Assembly (NCBI RefSeq): GCF_002775205.1
Contig: NC_036450.1
Location: forward strand, 16,635,479-16,699,478
Reading direction: 5' to 3'
Source of the DNA: Xiphophorus maculatus
Lineage: Eukaryota; Chordata; Actinopteri; Cyprinodontiformes; Poeciliidae
DNA: 64,000 nucleotides
This document shows, piece after piece, positions 1 through 12,247 of the stretch; position 1 is the stretch's first letter; each line of letters begins with the position of its first letter. Under the pieces are notes generated by a model. It was not told the origin of the DNA and did no database searches. It saw only the letters and a program-made list of their open reading frames with translations. The position numbers and the translations under genes are program-made.

Positions 1-1504
1 TAACCTAGCAATAGTAACTATCAACATCAATCTCTGTTTGCATTCCTCTGTACATTTAACTCCATTATCTTAACTGTGGGATTTCCAAGACACCCATCAG
101 TTCTTAATCCAGCATATTCTGTGACAGAATTGAGCTGCTCAAGGGATTGAACAGAGTGTCTTTGCTGCGCTATGTTCAGGTTCTTGTTATTTTGTTGGCA
201 CTAATTTCTGAAGAGAAGCAGCCTAAAAGATATCTGAAATACCTTCAAAGAAAACACATTTTCCTTCCAAGAAGTTTCTTCTTATGCTTTGTTTCCGATG
301 GCAGATTACCAATCGGGCTGGTCTAACATGAAATCAACTGATTCCAGGCAACCAGATTATTTCTTAGAGGAAGAACTCCGTATTACTCGGAATTGAAATC
401 GAGTTTTATATTAATGTTCTGCATAAGTGCATTAGTTTTTCACCTGCCTTTGGCTCAAATCTGGGATATTCACTTGAAATGGGACCAATCCAACATAAAC
501 ATTTAAGTAAGGCTCAAAATGATTTTCAGAAAAAATTAGTAGGATTTCTCCAGAGGTTTTATGAGTAGGACTTAAAAAAGAAGAAATAAGATATCAACAT
601 CCATTTTATTCCATTTATATAATTTAATCTTTCATAAATGATGTATCCTGCACATCTCAGGAAAGCAGGACGTTGTGCCTCCAGAGTTTGTGTGGGTTCT
701 CCCATTTTAAAGATAGCCTTATGGAGTTCGGATCGGAGTGCATCGTGACCAACAACACAGCCCTTATTACAGCAATAGCAGCTCCTTCACTTTGTAATGA
801 TGTTTTCAACATAATTTCACACTGGTGCAGACTTCCCTGTTCTTGAACGCATCAGTTTTGTTTATATTCACATCCAGGAAGCTGATGGTTTTGAGTGATG
901 TTCACAAACATGGCATATGCACCCAATTTCCATCATTCTTTTATCACCCTGAAACTGAAAGGCATGGCATGGGGTTTGTTAAACTCTAGAGTTTCAGTAA
1001 TTCATGAAATCCACTCTATCTGCAATCAGTCAGAGCACCGCAGGGTGACATTGTTGGATATTTGAGAACCATGCACCTCTTTCCTGTGTGTGTGTGTGTG
1101 TGCAAGCAGAAGTATCTTCACATGTACACAGGGAAAAATCTTTTGTGTGTGTAGGTGTGTGCGTGCATGTGTGTGTTGGAAATAATGCATTAATTCCTGC
1201 TGTGTTCTCTATTTTGCGTTTGTGCTCATATGTCTCCAAGTCGTCACAGAGGTTAGAGCAAATCATTTATGGTGGAAAAAACCCAACAGTTCTTTTTTTG
1301 GATTTGGGTCCCTCTAAAAGTCAGGCTTCTGATGCAGCATCATTACTTATCTGGGATACATCTGCAATGCTCTGAAACATTTATGAAACACAACAAACTT
1401 GCATCAGATTACCCAAGCTACTTCACAAACTCAATTTCAAATCCTTTATTGTCAAAAAGGGAACAGAAAGTGGTGATAAGAATGTTATTTTTGCGTTTGT
1501 GGCG

Positions 1505-1575
1505 TGCATAGTGCCTTGCAAAAGTATCCCTACCTCTTTTTTACGTTTTCCCAGAACCTCAAACTTCTAAGGTGT
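1505..1575 (+). repeat. Terminal fragment of a decayed fish DNA transposon
   Basis: The stretch begins AGTGCCTTGCAAAAGTATCC, the terminal inverted repeat of a common teleost non-autonomous element whose ends read about AGTGCCTTGCAAAAGTATTC. Only the end is recognisable. Related pieces in this window lie at 5941-6215, 44968-45533 and 61079-61495. Confidence 0.5.
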
Positions 1576-1594
1576 TGAGATCTTATGCAGTGAA

Positions 1595-1791
1595 CCATGG
1601 ACTTCCAGCTCCAGTCCTTGAGAGCCACTGTCCTGCAACTTGTAAACACATCCGTCCTCTAATTACACCCAATTTAAATGTCTGAATCATCACCACAGAA
1701 ACTTACAAAGCTCTTCATAGGCCTGGCAATGAATTATTCATTCCATTTAGGTGTGTTGTAGCAGAGATGCATGTAAAAGTTGGACTGGGCC
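1595..1791. repeat. Decayed palindromic MITE related to 55182-55405
   Basis: The left part (CTCCAGTCCTTGAGAGCC, then GTCCTGCAACTT) and the right part (AGGTGTGTTGTAGCAGAGAT, then GCATGTAAAAGTTG) match the two arms of the better preserved copies at 44722-44945 and 55182-55405. It is heavily diverged, and no target duplication is visible. Confidence 0.5.
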
Positions 1792-2642
1792 AATCAAACA
1801 CATCATTATACACATTAATGGCTGGTGTCCTTCTGAAGGGTGAACCTCTGACCCAATCTCAAGCTTTTTGCAACATCTACTAGGTTTCCCTTGTAGATCC
1901 CTGCATTTAGCATTTGTCTCCATCTCCATAGTCACCACCATGTTTCAACGTGAGGAAATTGTATGGAGAAAGGTCAGTAATCTTAGTTTTCCACCACAGA
2001 TAGCACTTTTCAATTAGACCGAAATACCCCCAACTCCTCTGTCAGCTTTAACATTGTAAGTGTGCTATATAGACCAGATTTACTCAGCTAATTGTTGTCC
2101 TGTTGATACATGCTTCCACTTGAGCTGTTCTCTGCAGGTCCTACAGATTTATCATGGGGCTCTTGGCTGCTTCTCCAATGATTACCAAACGTGTCCACCG
2201 TGTCATTTTAAGTGTACAGCATTGTCTTTTGACATTAGAAGCTGCTTACTGACTAACGTTTTCTAACAAATCTCTTGGGAACAAGTGTACTTGTACTTAG
2301 ATTACCGTACATTAGAAGACAGTAGACTCACGTCGTCTGAAGCAAATCAATTGCACTGGATGTTTTTAGGGATATTGAAGAAAGGAGGTAGACACCACAT
2401 GTCAACCTTTTTTTGTTGTAAAAATATTCTGTATGGTGTTCCTTACACTTGATAATTATGCAGCACTATTAGAGAGTCTTTAACAAATAATCCAAATTAA
2501 TACACTGAAGTTGGTATGAATAATTTTGCAAGGTACTGTAGTCTAGCACACTGTTGTAAGCTTACAGCAATGGTAAGGTTGTGTTTTTATTTATGTCTCC
2601 AATTTCTTTTCCTCAAAATATTTCTCTTTTTTATGTTATTAG

Positions 2643-5377
2643 TCCAGGACAAGCCAGAGTTGGCAGCAATGCCATTGGCCTTGGAAAATCGCAACTGCGT
2701 TCTCATCCGCAGAGACCTGGTGGCACTTCCTGCAAGCCTCATAAGCCAGATTGGCTACCGCTGCCACCCCAAGCTCTACACTGAGGGGGACCCAGGAGAG
2801 AAGCTGGAATTGGTCGCTGGTAGGCATACAAACACAAGCTTTTATAAAAAAAAAAAAGACATTAACATGCACAGATAACATTAATTCTCTGGAAAACATT
2901 CACACTGTTGCACCTAATTTAAATTTAAAATCCAATACCTATAAAATTGCATTTCACTGATTGAATTAACTCAAACTAATAAACTCAGGATGTCAGAGGG
3001 GTGCTTTGTTGAGGAATAGAAACACGATTTATGGATCAGAGAACAAACAGATCATGAATGAGAGAGCTAACCCCCAGCAATTTGTCAAAGGTTGTTCTCT
3101 GGCTATTGGCATTTTTTTGGTATTTGTGTTTATATTTTGATTAAATTAGAGATTGATGTCAACACCTTTTAAACTGAATTGTAATAGCTAATTGAAAAAA
3201 AAAAAAAAAGCTGTCTGACGCACGTTCACAGAAATCACGAAGGGGTCGGGAAGCGTGAATAGTCACTAGATCTCAGATATTTCAGTTTGTTTGCAGTGGT
3301 GGGTTTAATTTGTGCTGTGAATTTGCTCTATCTGAAAGGAATAAAACAGAGCTGCAACGTTCTTGTGTGGAGATTTAAGACTGTGGCAGATGGACAACCG
3401 TCTCTGCAGATATCATCAATCAGGGCTTTATGGAAGAGTGACCGAGTAGAAGTCAGACTAAAGTAAAAAGCATATGACTGGCTGCCAGGTGTTTGCCAAA
3501 TGGCCCTTACAGAGCTCTGAGAATGTGAAGAGAAATGATTTTTTTCTCTTGCTGTTATGATGACTCAAAAACTGAATGATGTGGCCTGACTGCCAGATTT
3601 TGCTCTTAGCGATCGGCAGAGAAGAAGCTCTGAATGGGCAGTGACCACTCAACATGCGGGGAGCAAAGTGAGAAATAGATTTCTTTTTTCTGTAGCATTG
3701 AATATTTTCAAGCAAAAGAACTGAGCAATGTGCTGAAAGACAGAGATGATCATAGCAATATTAGCAAGTTTTGGTGAGGGTTAGGTATTCAAAAGCACAG
3801 GAATTCAAAAAATTATAATGTGGTAAAAATCATATCTAATATGCATTAAATGAAGCAAACATGCTTCATTTTGTCTTGTAGTCTCCAGTACTGTCCCTCA
3901 AATGTTTTCATATTGCTTGAATATTTCTTGTCACATTACTTCAGCAAACGTAAATGTATTTTACTGGGATATACAACACAAATTAGTCCATAGTTCTAAA
4001 CTTGAAGTAAATTGATGTATATATATATATATATATTTTTTTTTTCCTTTCAAAAATATGTGAAATGGAGGTTGTACATATGAATATGAATTATTTTGCA
4101 ATGAGTATCTAAAACCCATTGTGGCACAATAACTTTAGGCATATGGGTGATTTTCTACTTGTTTCCTCATTCCCTGGTTAATGATGCTGATGATTTGTTT
4201 GACTCCCTTAAAGACATGAAATACAGACGCAACTAAAAGATGAACTGTAACAAAACAAGAAGAAACCTAAATGTAAAAAGAAACGGATTCTGACAGAGGC
4301 ATTGTTCTCAGGAAATTATTTTCTGTCCGTGTACCTCAGGAACCCAGGTGTTCATGACACGAGGCCAACTCATGAACTGCCATCTGTGTGCCGGTATCAA
4401 ACACAAAGTGTTGCTTCGTCGTCTCTTAGCCACGTTCTTTGATAGGTGAGTGCAAAGCAAAGCACGAGTTGGCAGTTATTGTTCAGATATGTGTGTTCTT
4501 CACTTAGATGTGTGCTTGATTGCTGCTGTTGTCACAAATCAACTTTCATACTCCATCTGGGGTCATGTTGTGCAATGCAGCTAGATGAGTGTGTATGTGT
4601 CCCCATGTGATTTACTGTAAATGTTTGTTACTGACTCTGCCCCCTGGTGTTTACTGTGTAATTCTGTAGAAACACTCTGGCAAATAGCTGTGGGACAGGC
4701 ATCCGCTCTTCTACAAGTGACCCAAGCAGAAAGCCCCTGGACAGCAGGGTCCTGAATGCCGTGAAACGTAGGTTTATTGTGTAAATTATCTTGTGCATGT
4801 CTTATTATAATAGGAGCTGTTTGACTAAGTGGACATTGCTGTTTTCTCCTCTTTTACAGTCTACTGTCAAAACTTTAACCCTAACTTCAAGGAGAGTGAA
4901 ATGAATGTGATCGCTGCTGACATGTGCACAAATGCAAGGCGGGTCCGCAAGAGATGGCTCCCAAAGATCAAGTCCATGCTGCCTGATAGCATGGAAGTGT
5001 ACCGGGCAGGCATGGGCATGAGTGCTGCTGCTGCCGTTGGTCTGAACCTAGCCCTGGGTGCCCCTCAGTCAGGAGTTTCTCTTTCCTTCGAGCATGATTT
5101 GAAGAGCCTAGAGCAAAGGTTGTGTCCAGATCGCAAGGACCCTCTCAGGACTCATGCAGTCAGCCCCGGTGCAGGGTCGGCTGGAGCAGAAGCCGAAGGT
5201 GAAGGTGAAGCAGCAGTCCAGGAGGATCAGGAGGAAGATGACGACGAAGCTGGATCGGAGGGCGCGGACCGATCACTGGGGGCACCGATTTTGGTGTCGG
5301 TGGTCGGATCAGCAGATACGCCCCCCGAGCAGGGGGTGGAAAGTTTTGGACAAAATCTGAGGTTGAACGGACAGTGA
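2643..5377 (+). CDS. nacc2: nacc2 (nucleus accumbens-associated protein 2), C-terminal half with BEN domain; 5' partial
   Basis: NACC proteins are nuclear BTB/BEN transcriptional corepressors; the N-terminal BTB domain dimerises and recruits repressor complexes, and the BEN domain binds DNA or protein partners. Four exons join in frame: 2643-2819, 4340-4445, 4670-4767 and 4860-5377, each with AG acceptor and GT donor, stop TGA at 5375-5377. The first two begin the conserved block with [20 protein letters not shown], then the BEN domain follows ([19 protein letters not shown], then [14 protein letters not shown], then [17 protein letters not shown]). After it comes a variable tail with a Glu/Asp-rich run. 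The BTB exons are upstream of the window. An alternative acceptor for the first exon would start it at 2648. NACC1 and NACC2 share this block; NACC2 is preferred because the neighbouring genes are human 9q34 orthologues, but the divergent tail does not settle the paralogue. Confidence 0.85.
4017..4035. repeat. Short TA dinucleotide tract followed by poly-T
   Basis: About nine TA units followed by a T run, in the nacc2 intron between the first two exons in the window. Confidence 0.8.
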
Positions 5378-5940
5378 ATCTCCCTCCCACATCGTGAAAT
5401 GTGTTTAACACTCACATTTACTTCTTCTCACTGTCTCATCCGTCACTCTTTCCTCTCCTCTGTGCTTCCTCGACAGGGAAATTTTGTTCTCCACACACAA
5501 AGCTGCACTCGCAACTTTTATCAGACAAAAGTTGGTCGCACATGCATGCGCTCGTGTGTGCTTGTGTATTTGCAAACTTACATGCAGTGAAATTAAAAAA
5601 AACCCACAGCTATTAAAAGCATACACAGGCATGACATTAGTCAGTTCGGGTCCAAGTATGTATTCAGCACTTGGGCATCTGCAGCATTATTCCAAAAGGT
5701 CAAATAACAAAACAGATGACTGTAATGATTCATCATATCAGTGCGACACCACCAACAGCTGGTTTGCAGCAGGTTGTAGTTTGCAGTGTAATATTATTTT
5801 ATAAAGTGACTTGGAAAATTGTATTTGAGAAACAGAGCTCTACAGCAAGACCACTTTACATCCCATTACTATTTGTAAAGAGTGTACTGTGAAAGAATTG
5901 TTTAGAAAATAAGAAACCCTTTCCTTTATTTTACCTTGTA

Positions 5941-6215
5941 TTGTTTTGCCCAAGTATCATACCCCTTGAACCTGTCCATTTTTTGTCACAGCTACGAACT
6001 TTATTGAATTTTATTTGGATTTTATGCGACAGACCAACAAAAAACAGTGCATGTATGTGAATTGAGTCTGAGTTAATTCAATATGTGAAGAAAATGCTGT
6101 AGAGTTTTCTACTATTTTTAAGCAAATGCATTTTTATTCACTCCCGCCCCTGAGTCAGTACTTCCTAAACTTCACTGCAATTTCAGATGTTCTGAGCAGC
6201 TTTGCACAGCAAGTC
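5941..6215 (+). repeat. Decayed non-autonomous DNA transposon in the nacc2 3' UTR
   Basis: Contains ATACCCCTTGAACCTGTCCA, then TTTTGTCACAGCTACGAACT, then a TTTTATGCGACAGACCAACA block and GAGTCAGTACTTCCTAAAC. These fall in the same order as in the teleost element that reads CCCCTTGAACTTTTTCACA, TTTTGTCACGTTACAACCAC, GTGATAGACCAACACAAAG and AGTCAATACTTTGTAG. Both ends are eroded. Confidence 0.6.
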
Positions 6216-9200
6216 TGAAAGTTCTTGTCCTTTTTTTCTTTGAAAATAATATAATTTACTGTAACCAGAATTCGTCAAATTGAATTGAAAGTATTAAGAA
6301 TATTTTAAATTTTTAGTGTTTTGTTTCTTTTTGCTTAAAATTTAGCATCGTTTTCTTGTGTGTGATCACAATCACACACCACTCTGTGCTGATTTCTCAC
6401 ATAAATTCCCTATAAAATACATTAAAAATTTGCAATAATACATGATATTATATGACATGGAAAAGTTCAAAAGGTATGGATACTTTCACAACACACTGTG
6501 TTGTATCACTTTTATGATGAAAATTACAAAATATTATTTTCTGCAACTACTTGTTTTTTATCATAGCTCTAAGAACAAAAGCAAGATAACAAATCTGTCC
6601 CACGTATTTGTTGTTTTCTCGTGCATATCTAGTCGGACATATCGGACAAGACTGTCAATGTGATGCCTGTGTCTGCTCCAGATCATACCTCCCAAGCCGC
6701 ACATAGATACATGCAAATAAACACACAAACACTCATTCATTCATCTTTACATTTCTGTAATACAAGCATTTAATGTACTGATGTAATCAAATGGCACACT
6801 GTCCAAAAGAATATGTTGCAGTGAATTTAACTCCAAAAATCACAGAATTCTTGGAGATACAGAGACATGAATAAAAACATGAGATAATGTCAAGACTTGC
6901 ATGCGTTAGTCCAAACAATGGCTGGAAATATTTGCTAAAGAGAACTGCAAGGTCCCATTTCTGCATTGAAATAAGATAACAGCTACTTTTGCCTGGAGCT
7001 GTGATGTTAAAAACTAGAAGCACTTTCTCCATTTCTTTCTGGAAAAAGGCCGCCAAACGTTACAGATGATCTTGATGTAACCCTGCTTTGACTGTTTCTG
7101 ACACCGAATTAGTTTGAGTTTCTTGGGTTTTTTTTATTTGTATGAATTCTGCAGAGTGTATTGTCCACTTAAATGGAGAACAGTGAATATATGAAGTGCA
7201 CTACACTGAAAAAACAAAAACAGTGCCAGAGAGGAGTACTGTTCCACCTTCATGACGTGTCGTGAAATGTTTTGAGTCAATTCTGTCCTGTTTCCATCCT
7301 GTTTTTGTTGTTAGTTTGATTACTCGCTCTCCAATGGGGAAATGAGATGGTGGGTAAATTATTTAAAGATTACTTTTAAGAGCAAATTACGCTAGTTTAC
7401 TGCGTTTGCACTCAAGAGAGTGGGGGAAGCCAAGGATTCTGGAAAAGAGGCTCCTGCAAAAGACTGCAAATCCCCACCACGTTACCCTGATTACATATTC
7501 AATCAGGCACTCCGTGGGCTCAGATAGAAACAACGGGTCTCTATTGACGATGACTGTTTCTGTGTTTTGCTGGGGGGACTAAGGCCGTGCATTCGTCAAG
7601 CCTGTTTTCTGTTTTTGATATCTGTTTTCACGCTTGTTGCCATTGCCATGCATAGGACCCAGTCCAAAGAGCCTTTCTTTATCATTTTTCTTTCATGCAT
7701 TGATTTAAAATGATGCACTGTTGAATGTCGCCCCTTGTTCTTTGCTTGTCGTGGGCTTCAGTCAGCAGTCGAAGAACATTTAATTACAAAAGCAGACCAT
7801 AAATTTTAATTTTTATCACAAATATTCAAAACAAAAATGTGGTGATTGCACAAGTGAGGTTAAGGAGGTTTAAGGAGATGCCCCCTGAATATTTGATCTG
7901 TTATGTATTTTTTCAGTGATGTGCCACTTTAGAGGTTGGGCCAAATTTTTCTCTGTCTTCGACAAGTATATCTTGGATCTTTAGGGTAAGCTTTTAGATA
8001 GCCCTGCATATAAAAAAACAGGGTCAAGATTGCACTATAGGTAATGTTCATTACGTTTACAGTTTTTTTTTGTGTTTTTTTTTTTCTATTTTCTATTTTT
8101 TCCCCCTTTGGGAAGAACTGTAATCTGCCCCAGATAAGCCAGGGTCATGAATGGCCAAGTTGATGGTTGAATGTAAATTGTAGCATTGAGGGTCACAGTC
8201 TTTTTTTTTATTTTTATGATATAGTAAATTATTGATTCTCTTTGTTTAGTATGTGGCTTCATTTTTTTATTCACATAAATTGCAAACTTAAAAAAAAGAA
8301 ATTTAAAATTAACTTTACTGATAGTGATGTTTTTGCATAAATATTTTAAAATTGATACAAACAAGTCTTCCAGTGTGTTGAAGCACAGGCAGCAGTATCC
8401 TAATAAGTGTAAAACTGAGGTTTGTTTCAGTTACTCCACATGATTTAAAATATGCTCATCTAATGGTGAAATGAAAATATTTACTAACTTATAGCATCAT
8501 CTTGTCTAATTTATTCGATGTTGCTCTTGTGAGGGAATAAATAAATATTACTTTTTTGCCTATTGGGGTCACCTCTTGTTTGGTCAAATAAGCTAACTGT
8601 GTGAAAAAATTAAATAAATAGTTAAAAATAAACACATTTGTACTGAAAGGCAAGTCACCTTAAAATCAAAAAACACCATTATCCCTTATTAAATTGGTTA
8701 AAGTGGTCAGAGTTTAAAATATATTGAGTCTGTACAATTAAATCTCTGCTTTCTCTAATGTATCTTTAAACAGAATGTTTTTCTGCATTCAATTACACAG
8801 TTTTCAGAGCAGTTCTAATTAAAAGAGTGCAGTATCTATAAGGACCAAGGAAAATGTGATATACTCCATTGCAGTGATTAAATAAGTGTGGAGCAGTGCC
8901 TTAGACTGTGAATGTGGGTCTGTGCCATAATAGTTGTTCAGAAATAAACAAGCCAAGAAGGCTGTATGGATTAGACTTTTCTCTTACTGAAATTGTTATT
9001 CTAAACTTTAAAATTATGACTCTAACTATGTTGACATACTTTAGCTGACTTACTTTCTTTCATGTAATTTTTGAATGTAAAAACTTTGCTCCCTTTACTA
9101 GGGTCACTGTGTTTATTTAAGCTTTTATTTACAATAAGACTGGTTCCTTCCTGAACACCCTTGCATGCTGAGCAAAACGGGGAAACCTATCAAATATATG

Positions 9201-10827
9201 TAAATAAAATCAGATATAGTTGAATTGGTGCATCCGCTCAAATGCGTCTTCCTCTGTAAACCTCACCCTCTGTCAGTTTGTTAACTTTTTAATCAAACCT
9301 TTTTAACTTTCCTTTTTAGCTTCCTGGGATCTTTGATTTTTTTTTTCATCTTGTGCAGGGTAACCGGGTGATGTTGCACTTTAAAATCAGAAAGTCTCAG
9401 ACAATGTCATGGCTAACCTATGAGAGAATGAGCTCCGTCGGAGGTGCTTAATAGAAAAAAAAAAAAGGTAAAATAACGTGTATGATTTTTTTTATGTTTC
9501 TTTGATGGAAACCAGTGTCATGTTAACTGCAAGCTCAAATGAGAAACAGGATGGGGTTGGTGGCTGTGCAGAAACCATTGTTTCATTATTTTATTCAAAA
9601 CTTTTTTTCTCCTCTTCTTTTGGCTCTCTGCCTCTTTTACTGTAAAAAATAATGGGCACTGTAAGTTTTTTTTTATTCGCTCTGCTGAAAGGTTAACCCT
9701 GAAAATTATACACTGATATGCAAAAATTACACTTGTATCATAAAATGCATGCCATTCAGATGTTCACCCTGACCCGATGAAACCTCTGATCTTTATGCAC
9801 CCTGTATTTTATGCTGAATAACTGTTTTCACTGTTTGCAAGCAGAGACTTGAGTCGTCTTGCAGTCAACGGGGCTGTATTTTTTAATCATACACCCTGGC
9901 CTTTCATTGAATGTTTGCATAAAATGTAATCTCTTGCATAATCGACAGCAAAATACTGATTAAGAGTGGCATACATAAACTAACTACCCAGTTGAGTGTG
10001 CATCTAAATCTTCAGAGACTAAGAAAAGAAATGCACTGAAAAGTTTGTGCGTGTATGTCTGTGTCCTCGAACATGATGCCAGCACTTTAGAACTACTTAG
10101 AAAACCGAAAGAAAAGGAAAAAAAAAACCTGTCAAGGATGACCAAGGCTACAGGCAACAGACGAGTAGATGCAACTTTTAAAGCCATGTGTTCAGAGCGC
10201 TGACAATCAGAAAAGGGATGAGGCCCACAGTGCACTATGGGGGATGTGAAATGACTTGCTGTGCTTTTGCTATTTGCTTTTGTCTTTCAGCTTGTTTCAT
10301 TCTGTACTGGCTTACTTTCAGAACGGAGGGTCGATGGTGTCATCTGCAGCCTTCTTGGTTTTATGTGTGTGTGCGTGTTTGCAGCAAGGACTTACTCAAA
10401 CCTTGGTGCTCATTGGGCAGAGATGTCCTCAGTTGGCATGGACCTTATCTGTCATTCTCTGGGCTTTTCGGTGACCTGATGATGGACGACAACACAAATG
10501 TCTAAAAAAAAAAAAAAAAGAAGGAAATGTTATCATGCAACTGCATACTTTGATCATCGTGTTGTTTCTGACTATCAGCAGGGCTTGGCCCAGGCAAATT
10601 GGGATGAGGCTATTTTAGTGTTGATACTGCTTCATAAAAGAGACAAAATGTTGAAATGTTTATGCGTCTTCTGACTCTCAAGCATCAATAATATATACTG
10701 GAAATGCAAGTTGCCACTTTCGATGTTGCATACAAATCTTTCATTCCCATCATTGTATTTGCCATCATGGGTTTTAAGTTGTGTACCTTATTTCTTTAAA
10801 TGCATTACAAAAACATGTCTGCTTTCT

Positions 10828-10833
10828 AATAAA
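10828..10833 (+). terminator. nacc2: Candidate poly(A) signal AATAAA of nacc2
   Basis: A canonical AATAAA follows a long exon-free stretch downstream of the nacc stop codon and comes about 1.4 kb before the first exon of nup214. It is the last plausible signal before the nup214 promoter region. Other AATAAA copies exist upstream (for example near 6716 and 8943), so the choice is an inference. Confidence 0.4.
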
Positions 10834-10850
10834 AAAAAGTCCTTACTTCA

Positions 10851-12049
10851 CCATGTACTGTACTGAGTGGCTTATTCATTTGTCTTTGTGTCTTTGTGTT
10901 CCAAGAGCTGAAAGGCTGCGTTTGGGGATCTGCCCATAGTGCTGACTCCATGAATCCTGTGCACAGGACGGAGCCTTATAGAAATGTGTTTTGCAAGTTC
11001 TGATGTACTTCAAATATGTACAATGCAAACGTGGCATTAAAGGGTTGCCAACAGAAAGAAAATAGCCAATGCTGTGGTTTTGCTAGAATATATTTGATAG
11101 AAAAAAAAGTCTTACAAAGTCGATTTTTTTTTTCTTACTTTTTTTTTTTGCCAAATTTACTATGGAAGACAAAGGAACCATTTTGGAGAAATAAAGGAAA
11201 TTGTTCCAGTGAAAAATCCAAACCTTTTCAAAAACAAAAAAAGAGAGAGATGTACACTTTTTGTCTTATTAGAATTTTTAAATTTGATTAAGTAATCTGG
11301 CAAATTATCGCTGCCTACTTAATCCAGCATCACTCTTTTCAATAGAACAGTCACAAAAATGTAATCTATAAACAATAATATCATAAAGCTTTAAAAAGTA
11401 CCATTAATTTTAATATTATGTCAGTTATTGATTTATTTGAGGTATTTTAAGTTTTCTTATGGCCACTCGGCCCAAATCCCTTGTGCTTCTTTCACATGCC
11501 TTCCTTGTGTATAGAAAGGCTACCGCTTTCATTCTTAAAGATAGCCATAAGTTCTACTGTTGTTTTTCTTTTATTATTTGATATCAAATGTTAATGCTTA
11601 ATGGATCACCATTTATGATCATTAAAGGTTTTTTCCACCCAGATTTCTTTTTCAAAGACGATAGTTCACTGCTTTCCTTCCAGCTTTTCCTCCCATTTTC
11701 AGTCATTTTTTGCAGTCGCCTTACATGTTTTCTTTGCATGCCAGTGACTTGACCCTTCTTAAAACAGACTAACATATTTTCCACAACCACAGGATATGTC
11801 ATTCCACATAGTTGTTTAGGAAATACACTCAGTGCATCATTTGGGGTTAAATAGCTTTCTGCCAGCTGGAAGAAAACTGCCACTTCTTCTGACTGGAAAC
11901 ATAAAGCAATGAGGTAGTACTGACATTTTCAGACAATCAATCAATCAATCAATCAATGTGGATATGCACAATAATGTTACATAAAAAGTGTTGAAAATAT
12001 AAACAGGGAAATTACTAAATACTAAATAAAAATACTAAATGCTCAAGTC
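10851..12049. other. Spacer between nacc2 and nup214, nothing recognised
   Basis: This AT-rich stretch has no recognisable exon, RNA gene or transposon. It holds poly-T and poly-A runs and a small TCAA tetranucleotide array at about 11934-11957. An antisense frame at 11584-11883 has no recognisable homology and is treated as chance. Confidence 0.5.
11934..11957. repeat. TCAA tetranucleotide microsatellite
   Basis: About six tandem units of ATCA/TCAA in the spacer upstream of nup214. Confidence 0.85.
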
Positions 12050-12247
12050 CATTGTGGCCTGAGCTAAGTGATCCTGTGTTCTGGCATCGACTTGCCACCC
12101 TGAGATCTTTTCTTCAGGGCAAATTTGCGCGCTGTGTGCACAGCTGTACTAATGCGGCTCACCTAAACTTTATCTCTGCTACGGACGTTCAAGAAATAAC
12201 CACATACCGTACATTTTCGCAAAAGGCAGTAGCTTCTGATACTGAAA
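12050..12247 (+). promoter_or_regulatory. nup214: Probable promoter and 5' UTR of nup214
   Basis: These bases lie directly upstream of the nup214 start codon and are less AT-rich than the surrounding spacer, with several CpGs including a GCGCGC core near 12127. There is no TATA box at a convincing distance, as is usual for housekeeping genes. The start site itself cannot be placed from sequence. Confidence 0.35.

Larger units (their letters stand above)
1..2642. other. Intron or upstream flank of the nacc gene, no exon recognised
   Basis: No coding exon is recognisable on either strand in this stretch. It lies just upstream of the first nacc exon in the window and is most simply read as the intron that separates the BEN-domain exons from the BTB-domain exons, which are outside the window. 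It contains a short interrupted TG tract near 1087-1102 and decayed repeat pieces near 1505-1791, listed separately. Short open frames here show no similarity I recognise and are taken as chance. Confidence 0.55.
5378..10850 (+). other. nacc2: Probable long 3' UTR of nacc2
   Basis: After the nacc stop codon there are about 5.4 kb without any convincing exon on either strand, up to an AATAAA hexamer at 10828-10833. Human NACC2 also has a long 3' UTR (from memory), so reading this stretch as the UTR of the last exon is reasonable, although earlier hexamers exist, so shorter isoforms are possible. It contains a decayed transposon fragment (5941-6215), a short hairpin near 6358-6379 and several A or T runs. 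Expression data would be needed to fix the true end. Confidence 0.45.

Noticed and set aside
2643..5377. Calling the first gene nacc1
   Set aside because: The BEN block fits both paralogues, but the neighbours are all human 9q34 orthologues, where NACC2 lies; the doubt is stated in the entry.
5160..5415. Pro/Arg-rich antisense frames over the nacc2 tail
   Set aside because: Shadows of the Glu/Asp/Ala-coding last exon of nacc2.
6358..6379. Hairpin GTGTGTGAT / ATCACACAC as an RNA gene or terminator
   Set aside because: A nine-bp stem in low-complexity sequence is too short for a microRNA, and such terminators do not apply to eukaryotic mRNA genes.
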